Assembly: GCA_023701205.1 (NCBI GenBank)
Contig: JAMPXJ010000003.1
Location: 62,001-126,000, forward strand
Direction of reading: 5' to 3'
Length of the DNA stretch: 64,000 nt
Source of the DNA: Oligoflexia bacterium
GTDB lineage: Bacteria > Bdellovibrionota > UBA1018
Made by a program: the position numbers and the translations under genes. This document shows, in pieces, positions 34,031-44,146 of this stretch. Numbering within the stretch: position 1 is the first letter of the stretch; the number at the start of each line of letters is the position of its first letter. Below the pieces are notes generated by a model. The model searched no databases. It was given only the letters and a program-made list of their open reading frames with translations, and was not told the origin of the DNA.

Positions 34031-34975
34031 ATGGCTCGTGTACTGGTCGTTGACGATGATCGGGATAACGTGGAGCTCATGACCCAGTTTCTCTCGCAGG
34101 AGTCGCACAACGTTCAGGGGGCCAACGACGCTGACGGGACCCTGCACCGGGTGAAAGCCTGGAAGCCCCACCTCCTCCTGCTCGATGTCAATCTCGCGGG
34201 TTCCTCGGGGCTGGACCTGATAGCCAAGGTGCGCGCGTCGAGCCCGGAGAATTATGTTTCGATCGTCCTGGTCTCGGCGAACAACTCGCTCGAGGACGTC
34301 ATCCGCGGCCTGCAGGCCGGCGCCGACGACTACCTGACGAAGCCCTTCCGCCCGCAGGAGCTGGCCGCGCGGATCCGCACCATGCTCAAGCTCAAGGAGG
34401 TGCAGGATTCTCTCCGGCGCGCGACCCATCGGATCGAGGAGCTCGCGAGCCTCGATCCCGTGACGGGACTTCTGAACTTCCAATCGTTCTATCGCAAAGC
34501 GGAGGAGGAGATCCTGCGGGCCCGTCGCTTCCGCAAGCCGATCTCCCTTCTTGCCGTGGATCTCGACGGGTTTGCCGTGGTGAACCGTGAGTCCGGGTTT
34601 CCGTTCGGCAATTACGTGCTTCGCGAGGCCGGTAAACGCATCAAGTCCTGCGTCCGCTCGATGGACATCGTCGGGCATGTGGCCGGGGACGAGTACCTCG
34701 TCCTACTTGTGGAGACCGATCTGGCGACGGCCGAGTACCTCGCGGAGCGGATCCGCGACTCCATCCGCTCGCAGCCGCTGGAAAATCCCGCGGAGTCCGG
34801 CGGCAGGTCAGGCATGGCGAAGGCCGTCCGGCTTACCTGTTCCGTCGGCGCCGCGGGCCTGAGCTACGAGCAGGGAGAGCAGGGTATCCAGGATCTCCTC
34901 AGGATCGGTCTCGAAGCGGTCCACTCGGCGAAGCAGGGGGGACGAGACCGGGTCGAGGTCTATTCCTACGCCTGA
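34031..34975 (+). CDS. Response regulator with variant GGDEF domain
   Basis: A 314-residue protein: receiver (V-V-D-D-D, Asp52, L-T-K-P-F) and a GGDEF-type diguanylate cyclase domain. The catalytic signature is A-G-D-E-Y (Ala218 to Tyr222) rather than GG[DE]EF, and the metal-binding D-L-D-G-F is kept. Change of the first Gly often, though not always, lowers cyclase activity, so it may be weakly active or act as a GTP or c-di-GMP sensor. No RxxD inhibitory site is evident. It follows the TPR regulator by 3 bases. Confidence 0.85.
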   Translation: MARVLVVDDDRDNVELMTQFLSQESHNVQGANDADGTLHRVKAWKPHLLLLDVNLAGSSGLDLIAKVRASSPENYVSIVLVSANNSLEDVIRGLQAGADDYLTKPFRPQELAARIRTMLKLKEVQDSLRRATHRIEELASLDPVTGLLNFQSFYRKAEEEILRARRFRKPISLLAVDLDGFAVVNRESGFPFGNYVLREAGKRIKSCVRSMDIVGHVAGDEYLVLLVETDLATAEYLAERIRDSIRSQPLENPAESGGRSGMAKAVRLTCSVGAAGLSYEQGEQGIQDLLRIGLEAVHSAKQGGRDRVEVYSYA

Positions 34976-35011
34976 GGTTGAGCCCGGCGCCGGGTTGTGC
35001 GACAAGAGGGA

Positions 35012-37324
35012 ATGGCCGAGCAGTTGAGCCTTCTGGATCCTGTGCCGTCACCGCTGGACGCCCGCGAGCGCCGGAAGCGCCGGCGCGAGCTCATCGCGAT
35101 CGCGTTTCTCGGCGTTCTTTTTGTCGTCCTGACGATCGCGGAGTTCCGGCTCACGAAGCTGTCGACGACGCTCCCGTTCGTCAACTCGATCTTCTTCTTC
35201 GGCCTCCTGAACATCAATATCATCCTCCTGATCGCGATGGTCTGGCTCGTCGCGCGCAATATCGGGAAGCTTTTTCTCGAGCGACGGCGCGAGGTCCTGG
35301 GTTCGCGCCTCAAGACCAAGCTGGTCGTCTCCTTCCTGGCCTTCTCGATCATTCCTACCCTGGTTCTCTTCGCGATTTCGGCGCTTTACATCAACTCAAG
35401 CTTCGACAAGTGGTTCTCGCTCAAGATCCAGAACACGTTGCAGGCGTCGCTGGAGATCACGCGCACCTATTACCGGAACACCGACCAGACCGCGATGCAC
35501 TTCGCCGAGCACCTGGCGGCGGGCATCGGAAAGCGGATCACCGCTGAAGCGCTGGCCGAGGCCGAGCGCTTGGCCTTCACTCGTCCGATGCACCAGTGGA
35601 TCGCGGCTTTCCTTTCGAGCCAGCGGGAGCTCCTCGCGCTCGACGCCGTGGAGTTCTATCCGGATCCGCTCGAGGAACGCTATCTCGACGAGCGGGAGCA
35701 GCAGGGGAGCCCTGGGCCGGGTTTTTACCCGAGGCTACCCCTTGACCGGCTGGACAAGGCCTTCGCGGGCGAGCAGGTATCGGTGATCCAGCATGTGGGC
35801 GCGGGCGATCTCATTCGATGCCTCGTGCCCGTGCGGGCCGCCTCGCATGCGGACCGCCCGATCGTGGGGGTCGTCGTGGTCAACGCGTACATTCCCGTGA
35901 GCCTCGTCAACAAGGTGGACGAGATCGCAAGCGTCTTCGATGATTACAAGGATATCAATCCGCTGAAATATCCGATGAAGCGCACCTATCTGGTGATCCT
36001 GATCATGATCACGCTTGTGCTCATCATCGTGGCGATCTGGGTGGGGCTTTACATGGCACGGGAGCTGACGGTGCCCGTCGAACGCCTGGTTCATGGAGCC
36101 CAGGCGGTGGGCGGCGGCAACCTGGACATCACGATCACGCCTTCGGGCCAGGACGAGATCGCCGTGCTCGTGCAGTCGTTCAACAAGATGACGCGCGACC
36201 TGCGCGAAAACCGCGAGCGGCTGGTCCAGGCCGGCGCGGACCTGGAGCGGCGCCGACTGCAGCTCGAGGCGGTCCTCGGCAATATCGGCACGGGTGTCGT
36301 CGCGGTCGACAGCCGGGGGCGGATCACCACCTTCAATCAGGCCGCTTCGAGGCTGCTGCGCCTGCGTTCCGAGCAGGTGCTTTCCCAGGCTTATCCGGAG
36401 GCGCTCCAGGGCGAGACACTGCCGCTGGCGGAGGCGATCCGCCGCGCATTCGGTCATCTGACGACACCTTCGGCCGTCATCGAGGCCACCCAGTGGAACT
36501 TCCGGGATGGCGAGAGCATGAGGGTCCTCTCGGTTCTCGTCACGCCGTTGCGCGAGAGCGAGACGGATTGGGGCGTGGTCGCCGTCATCGATGACCTGAC
36601 CCATCTCATCAAGGGACAGCGGGAGATGGCGTGGCGCGAGGTCGCGCGTCGGATCGCGCATGAGATCAAGAATCCGCTCACGCCGATCAAGCTCTCGGCC
36701 CAGCGTCTGCAGCGCCGTCTCGGCGACTTCCGCGGTCGCGACGGCGCGCTTTTGCAGGAATGCACCGAGACGATCATCCGGCACACCGACGAGCTCAAGG
36801 AGATGGTCAACGAGTTCTCGAATTTCGCGCGTTTCCCGGAGGTTTCTCCCGCGCCGCACGAGCTCAATGCGGCTCTGGGCGAGGTGGTCGCGCTTTATCG
36901 GCAAGCCCACGGCGAGATCGATTTCCGGGTCTCCGCCGAGTCCAAGCTGCCGGTCTTCGAATTCGACCGCGACCAGATCAAGCGGGTGCTCATCAATCTG
37001 CTCGACAACGCGGTAGCCGCGCTCAAGAACGCGCAGAAGGCATCGCGCCCGGCGGTCCAGATCTCCACGCATTACAATGAGCAGTTGAGGATGGCGGTCA
37101 TCGAGGTCGAGGACAATGGGCCGGGAATGTCGGAGGAGGTCAGAAACCGGGTTTTCGAACCCTATTTTTCAACGAAGAAGGAAGGTACGGGGCTCGGCCT
37201 GGCCATCGCCAAGCGCATCGTGAACGATCACGACGGCTTCATCCGCGTGCATTCGACGCCGGGCGATGGTACCCGGTTCTTGATCGAGCTTCCCGTAACC
37301 GCGAAGCATCCGAAGGGGGTCTGA
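35012..37324 (+). CDS. ntrY: NtrY-type nitrogen sensor histidine kinase
   Basis: About 770 residues with four membrane segments (three near the N-terminus, one near 330-350), a periplasmic part, HAMP (A-R-E-L-T-V-P-V-E-R-L), PAS (G-V-V-A-V-D-S-R-G-R-I-T-T-F-N) and a kinase with His550 (R-I-A-H-E-I-K-N-P-L-T-P-I) plus an ATPase G-T-G-L-G-L-A-I. This order is that of NtrY, the partner of NtrX in nitrogen and envelope regulation. The start is unclear: ATG 35012 has AGAGGG too close for a normal SD; GTG 34997 in frame is an alternative. It sits 3 bases before ntrX. Confidence 0.9.
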   Translation: MAEQLSLLDPVPSPLDARERRKRRRELIAIAFLGVLFVVLTIAEFRLTKLSTTLPFVNSIFFFGLLNINIILLIAMVWLVARNIGKLFLERRREVLGSRLKTKLVVSFLAFSIIPTLVLFAISALYINSSFDKWFSLKIQNTLQASLEITRTYYRNTDQTAMHFAEHLAAGIGKRITAEALAEAERLAFTRPMHQWIAAFLSSQRELLALDAVEFYPDPLEERYLDEREQQGSPGPGFYPRLPLDRLDKAFAGEQVSVIQHVGAGDLIRCLVPVRAASHADRPIVGVVVVNAYIPVSLVNKVDEIASVFDDYKDINPLKYPMKRTYLVILIMITLVLIIVAIWVGLYMARELTVPVERLVHGAQAVGGGNLDITITPSGQDEIAVLVQSFNKMTRDLRENRERLVQAGADLERRRLQLEAVLGNIGTGVVAVDSRGRITTFNQAASRLLRLRSEQVLSQAYPEALQGETLPLAEAIRRAFGHLTTPSAVIEATQWNFRDGESMRVLSVLVTPLRESETDWGVVAVIDDLTHLIKGQREMAWREVARRIAHEIKNPLTPIKLSAQRLQRRLGDFRGRDGALLQECTETIIRHTDELKEMVNEFSNFARFPEVSPAPHELNAALGEVVALYRQAHGEIDFRVSAESKLPVFEFDRDQIKRVLINLLDNAVAALKNAQKASRPAVQISTHYNEQLRMAVIEVEDNGPGMSEEVRNRVFEPYFSTKKEGTGLGLAIAKRIVNDHDGFIRVHSTPGDGTRFLIELPVTAKHPKGV

Positions 37325-37327
37325 ACT

Positions 37328-38713
37328 ATGTCTCGCCTGGTTCTGGTTATCGATGACGAGGCCTCCATCCGGCAGTCCCTCACGGGCGCTTTGGGTGACG
37401 AGGGTTATCGGGTCAACGTGGCCGCCTCCGGTAAGGAAGGCCTGGACGCCATCCGAGCCGAACGCCCCGACGTGGTCCTACTGGACATCTGGATGCCGGA
37501 GATGGACGGGCTCGAGACGCTCCGGCTGATCAAAGCGGAGTGGCCGGATCTCCTGGTGGTGATGATGTCCGGCCATGGCAACATCGAAACCGCGGTTCGG
37601 GCCACAAAGCTGGGTGCTTTCGACTTCGTCGAGAAACCGCTTTCACTCGAAAGGATCCTCGTCCTGCTCCAGAATGCGACGAGCGTCCAGGACCTCGCGC
37701 GCGAGAACCGGGCGCTTCGCAGGCAAGTCCAGAAGGCCCGCACCCTGGTGGGCGAAAGCCCCCAGATGAAGCAGATCCAGGAGCTCATCCGCCGGGTGGC
37801 CCCGACGACGGGCTCCGTTCTCATCACGGGGGAGAACGGCACAGGCAAGGAGCTCGTGGCTCACGGGATTCATGCGCTTTCGCCCCGATATAACAAGCCT
37901 TTCATCGAAGTGAACTGCGCGGCGATTCCGGAGGAGCTGATCGAAAGCGAGCTGTTCGGCCATGAGCGGGGAGCCTTCACCGGGGCGACGCAGCTTCGGC
38001 GAGGCAAGTTCGATCTCGCGAACGGCGGAACCCTCTTCCTGGATGAGATCGGCGACATGTCCATGAAAACTCAGGCCAAGATCCTTCGCATCCTGCAGGA
38101 ACAGAAGTTCGAGCGCGTGGGCGGGGCCCAGACTATATCCGTGGACGTGCGGGTCGTCGCCGCGACCAACAAGGATCTCAAGGCGGAGATCCAGAAGGGC
38201 GGTTTCCGCGAGGATCTCTTCTATCGCCTCAATGTAATTCCTTTTGTCATTCCCCCGCTGCGGGAGCGCAGGGAGGACATCCCTGTCTTGGCGAATCATT
38301 TCCTGAAGGAGTTCTGTGCGGCCCATGGGCGTCCTTCGCGCGAGCTCGCGCCCGAGGCACTCTCGATGCTGGGGTCGTACAGCTGGCCCGGGAACGTCCG
38401 GGAGCTTCGAAATCTCATTGAACGTCTGGTGATTCTGGCCCCGGATTCCGAGGCTCACCAGCCGATTTCGGCCGCCTCGCTGCTGGGGCATCTCAAGGAC
38501 GAGGCCTTGACCGCGGTGTTGGAGCCCGAGGCGGTCGCCGGAAGCCAGGCGAGGAACCTTCGCGACGCCCGGCAGGAGTTCGAGAAGGAGTTCATCCTGA
38601 GGACCCTCAGGGAACTGGATTGGAACATCTCGAAGGCCGCCCAGGTTCTCGGCATCGAGCGAAGTCACCTCCATCGCAAGATCAAATCCTATGGAATAGA
38701 AGGAAGGGATTGA
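37328..38713 (+). CDS. ntrX: NtrX-type sigma54-dependent response regulator
   Basis: A 461-residue regulator: receiver (I-D-D-E, Asp53, V-E-K-P-L), an AAA+ domain with G-E-N-G-T-G-K-E and G-A-F-T-G-A (residues 215-220, the sigma54 contact loop), and a Fis-type helix-turn-helix ([18 protein letters not shown]). The intact GAFTGA predicts real sigma54 activation, unlike some NtrX proteins that have lost it. It is cotranscribed with ntrY, its probable phosphodonor. No sigma54-type promoter was recognised inside the window. Confidence 0.92.
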   Translation: MSRLVLVIDDEASIRQSLTGALGDEGYRVNVAASGKEGLDAIRAERPDVVLLDIWMPEMDGLETLRLIKAEWPDLLVVMMSGHGNIETAVRATKLGAFDFVEKPLSLERILVLLQNATSVQDLARENRALRRQVQKARTLVGESPQMKQIQELIRRVAPTTGSVLITGENGTGKELVAHGIHALSPRYNKPFIEVNCAAIPEELIESELFGHERGAFTGATQLRRGKFDLANGGTLFLDEIGDMSMKTQAKILRILQEQKFERVGGAQTISVDVRVVAATNKDLKAEIQKGGFREDLFYRLNVIPFVIPPLRERREDIPVLANHFLKEFCAAHGRPSRELAPEALSMLGSYSWPGNVRELRNLIERLVILAPDSEAHQPISAASLLGHLKDEALTAVLEPEAVAGSQARNLRDARQEFEKEFILRTLRELDWNISKAAQVLGIERSHLHRKIKSYGIEGRD

Positions 38714-38789
38714 GATCCCAGGATCTTCACAAAGGCTTGACAACTCGCCCAAGAAAGGCGAATCAAGTGGCTTCGTGGAATTATTCCCA

Positions 38790-41030
38790 ATGGAAACGTT
38801 TGATCCTTCACACCCAGAATGCGACCCGAACGGCACGTCGAGCGGTGATCGGGCTGGAAACGCGCGAAAAACGTCGGAAATGGACTTCGAGGCTCTTTTT
38901 TTCGAGGCTCCCGGGATCCAGTTCCTGATCGATGGCGAAGGCAGGATCGCCTACGCCAACCGTGCGGCCCTTGCGGCCTTCGGAAGCGGGATCTCCGGCG
39001 TCCTCGGCCAGGATTGGCTGCAGACCCTGGGTCTTTCGGAAGGAGTGGCGCTGTCGCTTGCCCGGAACTTCGAGCGCGCGCTGCGGGAGGGCGCCTCCGG
39101 GCAGGAGCTGATCGCGATACCTCGCTTCCGGGAACGGGTTCCCTATGAGTGCTTTTTTACTCGTTTTTCAAGGCACGTGAGAGTGCTTTTGCAGGAGCTG
39201 CCGGCTTGGAAGCTCCTGCGCGAGAGTCCCGTCGGGATCGCGATCCTGGACCGCGAGCTCAGGTACCAGTTCGTCAACGACGCCTGCGCGAGCATGAACG
39301 GGATTCCGCTCGAGGCCCATTTCGGCGGGACGCTCGAGCAGATCGTTCCGCGTTTCGCTCCGAAGCTTCGTCAGGCGATGGAAGCGGCCATGAATACCGG
39401 CCGGCCGACGACAATGATGGAGGTCTATTCGGAATCCATCTGCGATGCCCGTCGTTCGGGATGCTGGATGGCGGTCTATTTCCCGCTTTATTCGAGCGGA
39501 GGGGCTCTGATCGGAATCCTGGGACTCGTGATGGATGCCACCGCGAGCAATGAGTTCCAGGAACGGCTGCGCGAAGTCGCGCATCAGCTCCAGACCGAAC
39601 GTGACCTTTTCGAGACGGTGATTCGGCGGCTTCCGGTGGCCGTGGCGATCGCCGACGGCCCGACCGGTGAGCTGGTCTGGACCAATGAGGCGGTAAAGGC
39701 GGCGCTCGGAGCAGAACTTTCCCAGCTCAATCGCGAAGGCGGGCCTTTGCGAAGCGCGCTCGGCGGCGAGGCGGTCAAGGATGCGATACTCCCGATCCGG
39801 CGGCCGGACGGCTCATCCCTGGTGACGGAGCAGTCTTCCAATCCCATCTTCGACGAGAAGGGCCGAATCGCGGCAGCGGTTGTCACTTTTTCGGATGTGA
39901 CGGAGCGCCTGCAGATGGAAAGGGAGCGCCACGAGCTCCTCGATCAGCTCGAAGGCCTTCTCCTGGCGATCAAGGACCCGATTCTCGTTTATGACCGGGA
40001 TGGTTTCCCGATCCGCACCAATCCCGCGGCGATCGAGGTTTGCGGCTTCAACCCGTTGAGCGTTTCACGCGCGGAAATGTCGAAATGGACCGTCGCCCGC
40101 GATCTGGACGGCAATCTCCTGGAAGTGGAAGGCCTGCCCTCGAGCCGCGCCCTGCGGGGCGAGGTCGTGACCGGGCAATGCGTACGCATCATGGATGGGC
40201 AGCGGCGCGAACGGTTCATTCAGGTCTCGGCTACTCCTCTCTGCTCGAAAAGCGGGGACATCTATGGAGCGGCCGCCGTCTGGCACGATGTGACCGAGAT
40301 GAAAGGCGTCGAGTTCCGCCTCAATGAAGCCGTCCAGGCGCGTGACGAATTCGTTTCGATCGCTTCCCACGAAATGAAAACCCCGCTTACCGCGCTGTTC
40401 CTGCAGCTCCAGCTGCTGCGCAGGGATCTCGTCCGCACCCAGAAGGTCGGTGCGGAGCATGAGCTTCGGGCCGTGCTGGAAAAGAGCTCGAAAATGGCGG
40501 AGGCCGCTGAACGCCAGAGCCGCCGCCTGAAGGAGCTTCTCGACGATCTCCTGGACCTGGCGCAGATCCGGCTCGGTAAGCAGACCATGAGCAAGGTCCC
40601 GACCGATATCGTGAAGCTCGCCGGAGACGTGGTCGAGCGGTTCCGCCCGCTGCCCGTCCCGATCGCGCTTCAGGCCTCCACTCCGATTGTCGGGAACTGG
40701 GATCCTGCCCGGCTCGACCAGGTGATCACCAACCTGGTGAGTAACGCCTTGAAGTACGGAGATGGCAAACCGGTTTCCCTGCAGCTGGAGCCGGACCCTT
40801 CTGGCGCCTTGGTGCGGCTGAAGGTGGCGGACCATGGCAAAGGGATCCCATCCGAGCTCCATCTGCGCATTTTCGAGCGTTTCGAGCGAGCGGATACCTC
40901 AAAAAAAATCAGCGGTCTCGGACTTGGGCTTTATATTGCCCGGCAGGTCGTCGAAGCCCACGGCGGAAGGATCTGGGTCGAAAGCGAGTTGGGCAAGGGC
41001 TCGGTATTCATCGTGGAGCTTCCCCGTTAG
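38790..41030 (+). CDS. Multi-PAS soluble histidine kinase
   Basis: About 746 residues without membrane segments: three or four PAS-type regions (G-I-Q-F-L-I-D-G-E-G-R-I-A-Y-A-N, P-V-G-I-A-I-L-D-R-E-L-R-Y-Q-F-V-N, I-A-D-G-P-T-G-E-L-V-W-T-N, I-L-V-Y-D-R-D-G-F-P-I-R-T-N). The kinase core follows with His527 (S-H-E-M-K-T-P-L-T-A-L) and an ATPase ending G-L-G-L-G-L-Y-I. The HEMKTPL H-box and strong C-terminus suggest an active HisKA kinase; no receiver is fused. The start is uncertain: ATG 38790, with GTG 38775 and ATG 38880 also in frame. It follows ntrX by 76 bases and may extend that transcript. Confidence 0.85.
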   Translation: METFDPSHPECDPNGTSSGDRAGNARKTSEMDFEALFFEAPGIQFLIDGEGRIAYANRAALAAFGSGISGVLGQDWLQTLGLSEGVALSLARNFERALREGASGQELIAIPRFRERVPYECFFTRFSRHVRVLLQELPAWKLLRESPVGIAILDRELRYQFVNDACASMNGIPLEAHFGGTLEQIVPRFAPKLRQAMEAAMNTGRPTTMMEVYSESICDARRSGCWMAVYFPLYSSGGALIGILGLVMDATASNEFQERLREVAHQLQTERDLFETVIRRLPVAVAIADGPTGELVWTNEAVKAALGAELSQLNREGGPLRSALGGEAVKDAILPIRRPDGSSLVTEQSSNPIFDEKGRIAAAVVTFSDVTERLQMERERHELLDQLEGLLLAIKDPILVYDRDGFPIRTNPAAIEVCGFNPLSVSRAEMSKWTVARDLDGNLLEVEGLPSSRALRGEVVTGQCVRIMDGQRRERFIQVSATPLCSKSGDIYGAAAVWHDVTEMKGVEFRLNEAVQARDEFVSIASHEMKTPLTALFLQLQLLRRDLVRTQKVGAEHELRAVLEKSSKMAEAAERQSRRLKELLDDLLDLAQIRLGKQTMSKVPTDIVKLAGDVVERFRPLPVPIALQASTPIVGNWDPARLDQVITNLVSNALKYGDGKPVSLQLEPDPSGALVRLKVADHGKGIPSELHLRIFERFERADTSKKISGLGLGLYIARQVVEAHGGRIWVESELGKGSVFIVELPR

Positions 41031-41034
41031 GCTC

Positions 41035-41063
41035 TTGCCGCCGAGGTTCCGGCATCATATAAG
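41035..41063 (+). promoter_or_regulatory. Sigma70-type promoter of proS
   Basis: TTGCCG (41035-41040), 17 bases, TATAAG (41058-41063). The proS ATG is 9 bases beyond the -10 box, so the untranslated leader would be only a few bases. The same -35 sequence, TTGCCG, is found in the promoter of the signalling block. Confidence 0.6.
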
Positions 41064-41072
41064 TTCTGGAAC

Positions 41073-42545
41073 ATGGCAGAAAAAATCACTCCTCGCGCCC
41101 AGGACTTTTCCCAATGGTATCAGGACATCGTGATCCAGGCCCGGCTGGCTGATTACAGCCCGGTCAAAGGATGCATGGTGATCCGACCGAACGGCTACTC
41201 GATCTGGGAGCAGATCCAGAAGGACCTTGATCGACGGATCAAGGAAACCGGCGTTCGCAATGCGTATTTCCCGCTTTTCATTCCCGAAAGCTTTTTGAAA
41301 AAAGAAGCCGAGCACGTCGAAGGCTTCGCACCGCAATGCGCGGTGGTGACCTACGCGGGAGCCAAGGACCTCGAGGAAAAGCTCGTTGTCCGGCCTACTT
41401 CCGAAACGATCATCAACAGCATGTTCGCCAAATGGATCCAGTCCTACCGGGATCTGCCGCTGCTGATCAATCAATGGGCGAACGTCGTTCGTTGGGAGAT
41501 GCGGACTCGCCTTTTCCTGCGCACGACGGAATTCCTGTGGCAGGAGGGCCATACCTGCCATGCCACCCCGGAGGAAGCGGAGGAAGAAACCCGCCAGATG
41601 CTGCGAGTTTACGCATCGTTCGCCGAGGAGGTGCTAGCGATGCCCGTCGTTCCGGGACTCAAGAGCGAGAGCGAGAAGTTCGCGGGCGCCTTGCGCACCT
41701 ACTGCATCGAAGCCATGATGCAGGACAAAAAGGCGCTTCAGGCCGGTACCTCCCATAATCTCTCGACGAACTTCGCTCAAGCCTTCAACACGATGTTCCT
41801 CGACAAGGACGGCAAGCAGAAGGTCGTCCATCAGACGAGTTGGGGAGTTTCGACGCGCCTGATCGGCGGCATGATCATGACCCATTCGGACGACAAGGGG
41901 CTCGTGCTCCCGCCGAGGCTGGCAAGCACGCATGTCGTGATCGTTCCGATCATGGGCAACGCCCCGAACAAGGCGGCCATCATCGAAGCGGCCGAAAGTC
42001 TCGCCGCCGGGATCCGGGATGCGGGTCGTCGCTCGGAGCTTCCCTACGAGGTCGGGGTGCTCGTGGACAAGGACGAGTCCAAACAGCCGGGCTGGAAATT
42101 CCACGAACATGAGCTGTTGGGCACTCCTGTCCGGATCGAACTCGGACCACGTGATCTCGAAAAGGGGCAGGTCGTGATGACCCGGCGGGATCTTGGCAAG
42201 AAGGAGTTCGTCTCTCTCGACGGAGCGAGACAGAAGGTTCTTGAAATGCTCGAGGCCATGCAAAAGGACCTGCTCGAGAAGGCGCGGTCCTTCCGTGACG
42301 CTTCCACGCAGCGCGTAGAAACCTATGGACAGTTTTCCCGGGATATCGAGGAAAAGGGCGGGTTTTTCGTCGCGCCCTGGTGCCAAAGCAAGGATTGCGA
42401 GGCGAAGGTAAAAGAGGAAACCAAGGCCACGATCCGCTGTCTTCCGCTGGATGACGCTTATCAACCCATTCACGAGGCCGGAGGTTGCATGGTTTGTGGC
42501 GGAAGTCGGGCCAACGTTCGCGCGATTTTTGCTAGGAGCTATTGA
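41073..42545 (+). CDS. proS: Prolyl-tRNA synthetase, archaeal/eukaryotic type
   Basis: A 490-residue class II synthetase charging tRNA-Pro. It belongs to the short ProS type without the editing insertion of E. coli ProS: class II motif 2 is V-V-R-W-E, there is [18 protein letters not shown] (proline pocket) and motif 3 region [11 protein letters not shown]. The C-terminus contains cysteines (C-x4-C, C-x2-C-G) of the zinc-like domain and ends in Tyr, both typical of this type. Its own promoter lies immediately upstream. Confidence 0.95.
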   Translation: MAEKITPRAQDFSQWYQDIVIQARLADYSPVKGCMVIRPNGYSIWEQIQKDLDRRIKETGVRNAYFPLFIPESFLKKEAEHVEGFAPQCAVVTYAGAKDLEEKLVVRPTSETIINSMFAKWIQSYRDLPLLINQWANVVRWEMRTRLFLRTTEFLWQEGHTCHATPEEAEEETRQMLRVYASFAEEVLAMPVVPGLKSESEKFAGALRTYCIEAMMQDKKALQAGTSHNLSTNFAQAFNTMFLDKDGKQKVVHQTSWGVSTRLIGGMIMTHSDDKGLVLPPRLASTHVVIVPIMGNAPNKAAIIEAAESLAAGIRDAGRRSELPYEVGVLVDKDESKQPGWKFHEHELLGTPVRIELGPRDLEKGQVVMTRRDLGKKEFVSLDGARQKVLEMLEAMQKDLLEKARSFRDASTQRVETYGQFSRDIEEKGGFFVAPWCQSKDCEAKVKEETKATIRCLPLDDAYQPIHEAGGCMVCGGSRANVRAIFARSY

Positions 42546-42607
42546 GCCTCGCGGCGATAGAGCACTGACCCGTGATTAAACCCGACCCTAGCGACAAGGA
42601 GCTCTCG

Positions 42608-43342
42608 GTGAATCTCACCCGCAATACGGACCTGATCGTAGCTCTGGATTATCCCCGCCCGGACCGGGCGATGGAACTGGTTGATCAGCTTCAAGGGCTC
42701 CCGGTCGTCTTCAAAGTGGGGCTCGAGCTATTCATCTCGGGCGGGCCTGAGGTCGTGCGGGAGCTCGTTCATAGGAAATGCCGCGTCTTCCTGGATCTCA
42801 AGCTCCACGACATTCCGAATACGGTTGCGCGCGCTGCACAGCAAGCGGCGCTGCTCAAGGTCGAGATGTTCACGTTGCACCTCAGCGGCGGAAGCACCAT
42901 GGTGAAAGCCGCGGCAGAGGTCCTGGCCGAAATCGATCTCCTTCGCCCCCGGATACTGGGCGTCAGCGTGCTGACCTCCTTTGACGATGTCCGTTGGGCG
43001 GAGATCACGAAGGCTCTGACTGGACATGCGGCCACCCCTGACGATTCCGTCGCGGGCCTGATCGAGCATGCGACCGCTTGGGGCGCCGACGGCGTGGTCT
43101 GTTCCGCGGTCGAACTCGGGATGATTCGCAAGCAGTATCCGTCGCTTTTTACCGTCGTCCCGGGAATCCGGCCGGCGGGCTTCTCCGCCGATGACCAGGC
43201 TCGGATCATGACCCCGGGGCAGGCCAGGGTCGCCGGAGCTGACGCGATCGTGGTCGGACGTCCGATCATCGAAAGCCCGAGACCGCGCGAGGTGGCCGAG
43301 AGCATCTTGAAAGAGCTTTCCGACGCCGCGATTTCAGCTTAA
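42608..43342 (+). CDS. pyrF: Orotidine 5'-phosphate decarboxylase
   Basis: A 244-residue enzyme making UMP from OMP. It has the catalytic D-L-K-L-H-D-I-P-N-T (Asp/Lys/Asp charge network), F-K-V-G, L-G-V-S-V-L-T-S and the phosphate loop V-V-G-R-P-I. GTG 42608 is selected because AAGGAG lies six bases upstream; an in-frame GTG at 42572 would add 12 residues and has no such site. The frame follows proS and precedes the rlmB-type gene closely, so the three may form an operon. Confidence 0.94.
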   Translation: MNLTRNTDLIVALDYPRPDRAMELVDQLQGLPVVFKVGLELFISGGPEVVRELVHRKCRVFLDLKLHDIPNTVARAAQQAALLKVEMFTLHLSGGSTMVKAAAEVLAEIDLLRPRILGVSVLTSFDDVRWAEITKALTGHAATPDDSVAGLIEHATAWGADGVVCSAVELGMIRKQYPSLFTVVPGIRPAGFSADDQARIMTPGQARVAGADAIVVGRPIIESPRPREVAESILKELSDAAISA

Positions 43343-43351
43343 GTTGCATTT

Positions 43352-44143
43352 GTGCCTAATCTCCAGATTCGCAACCCGCACAGTATTCTCGCGGCCTTGG
43401 AAACTCGCCCTCAGCACGTGATCGAAGTCATTTTGTCCGGCACGGCCTCTGAAGCGGAGCGCGCCGGTCCTACCGATCCCTGGACGAAAGTCATCAAGTT
43501 AGCCCGCGAACATTCGATCCGCATCACCTCGGCCCCTCGAGGAGGGTCGGCTCCAGGGCCACGCGGGGGCAGTCGCTCGCAGAATGGCGCGCCGGAGGCC
43601 GGGCGTATCAGCGCGAGCCATGCGCTCGTCCAGGAGCGGGCCGGAATCCCCGTGGAGCAGCTTTTCACCGGAGCGTCCGAGCGCAAAGGCGGAAAAGGAA
43701 TTTGGCTCGCATTGGATTCCTTGCAGGATCCGCAGAACGTGGGCGCGATTTTCAGGACTGCCTCTTTTTTCGGAATCGAAGGGATTGTCCTGACCCAGGA
43801 GCGCTCGGCGCCCCTTTCCGGAACGGTCTACGATGTCGCGTGCGGTGGGCTGGAATACGTTCCTTTTACGCTGCAGGTGAACCTGCAGCGCGCCTTCGAA
43901 GCCGCGAAAGAAGCGGGGCTATGGATTCTCGGAACCTCAGAACACGCGCGTGAAAATTTTCTTTCAATAAAGGCGGACCGCCCCTGGCTGCTCGTTCTCG
44001 GGAATGAGGAACGGGGAATGCGCCGTCTGACTCAGGAAGCTTGCGACCTCGTATGCAGCGTGCCGCCCAAGGGGCAGGTGACTTCTTTGAACGTCTCCGT
44101 GGCGGCGGGAATACTGGTTTCGCGCCTCGCTTCGCTCCAATAA
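43352..44143 (+). CDS. SPOUT 23S rRNA (G2251-2'-O)-methyltransferase-like, RlmB type
   Basis: A 263-residue SPOUT-fold RNA 2'-O-methyltransferase. The three family motifs are present: D-x-L-Q-D-P-Q-N-V-G-A-I-F-R-T-A, L-V-L-G-N-E-E-R-G-M-R and S-L-N-V-S-V-A-A-G-I-L. An N-terminal RNA-binding domain precedes it and contains a Gly/Arg/Pro-rich insert (S-A-P-R-G-G-S-A-P-G-P-R-G-G-S) not usual for RlmB. The likely target is G2251 of 23S rRNA; other TrmH-family targets remain possible. GTG 43352 starts 10 bases after the pyrF stop and lacks a clear SD. Confidence 0.85.
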   Translation: MPNLQIRNPHSILAALETRPQHVIEVILSGTASEAERAGPTDPWTKVIKLAREHSIRITSAPRGGSAPGPRGGSRSQNGAPEAGRISASHALVQERAGIPVEQLFTGASERKGGKGIWLALDSLQDPQNVGAIFRTASFFGIEGIVLTQERSAPLSGTVYDVACGGLEYVPFTLQVNLQRAFEAAKEAGLWILGTSEHARENFLSIKADRPWLLVLGNEERGMRRLTQEACDLVCSVPPKGQVTSLNVSVAAGILVSRLASLQ

Positions 44144-44146
44144 AAA

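Noticed and set aside
38737..38765. TTGACA in front of the PAS kinase as a sigma70 promoter
   Set aside because: A perfect -35 box, but the hexamer 17 bases on is GAATCA, and no sigma54 pattern fits either, so no promoter is called.
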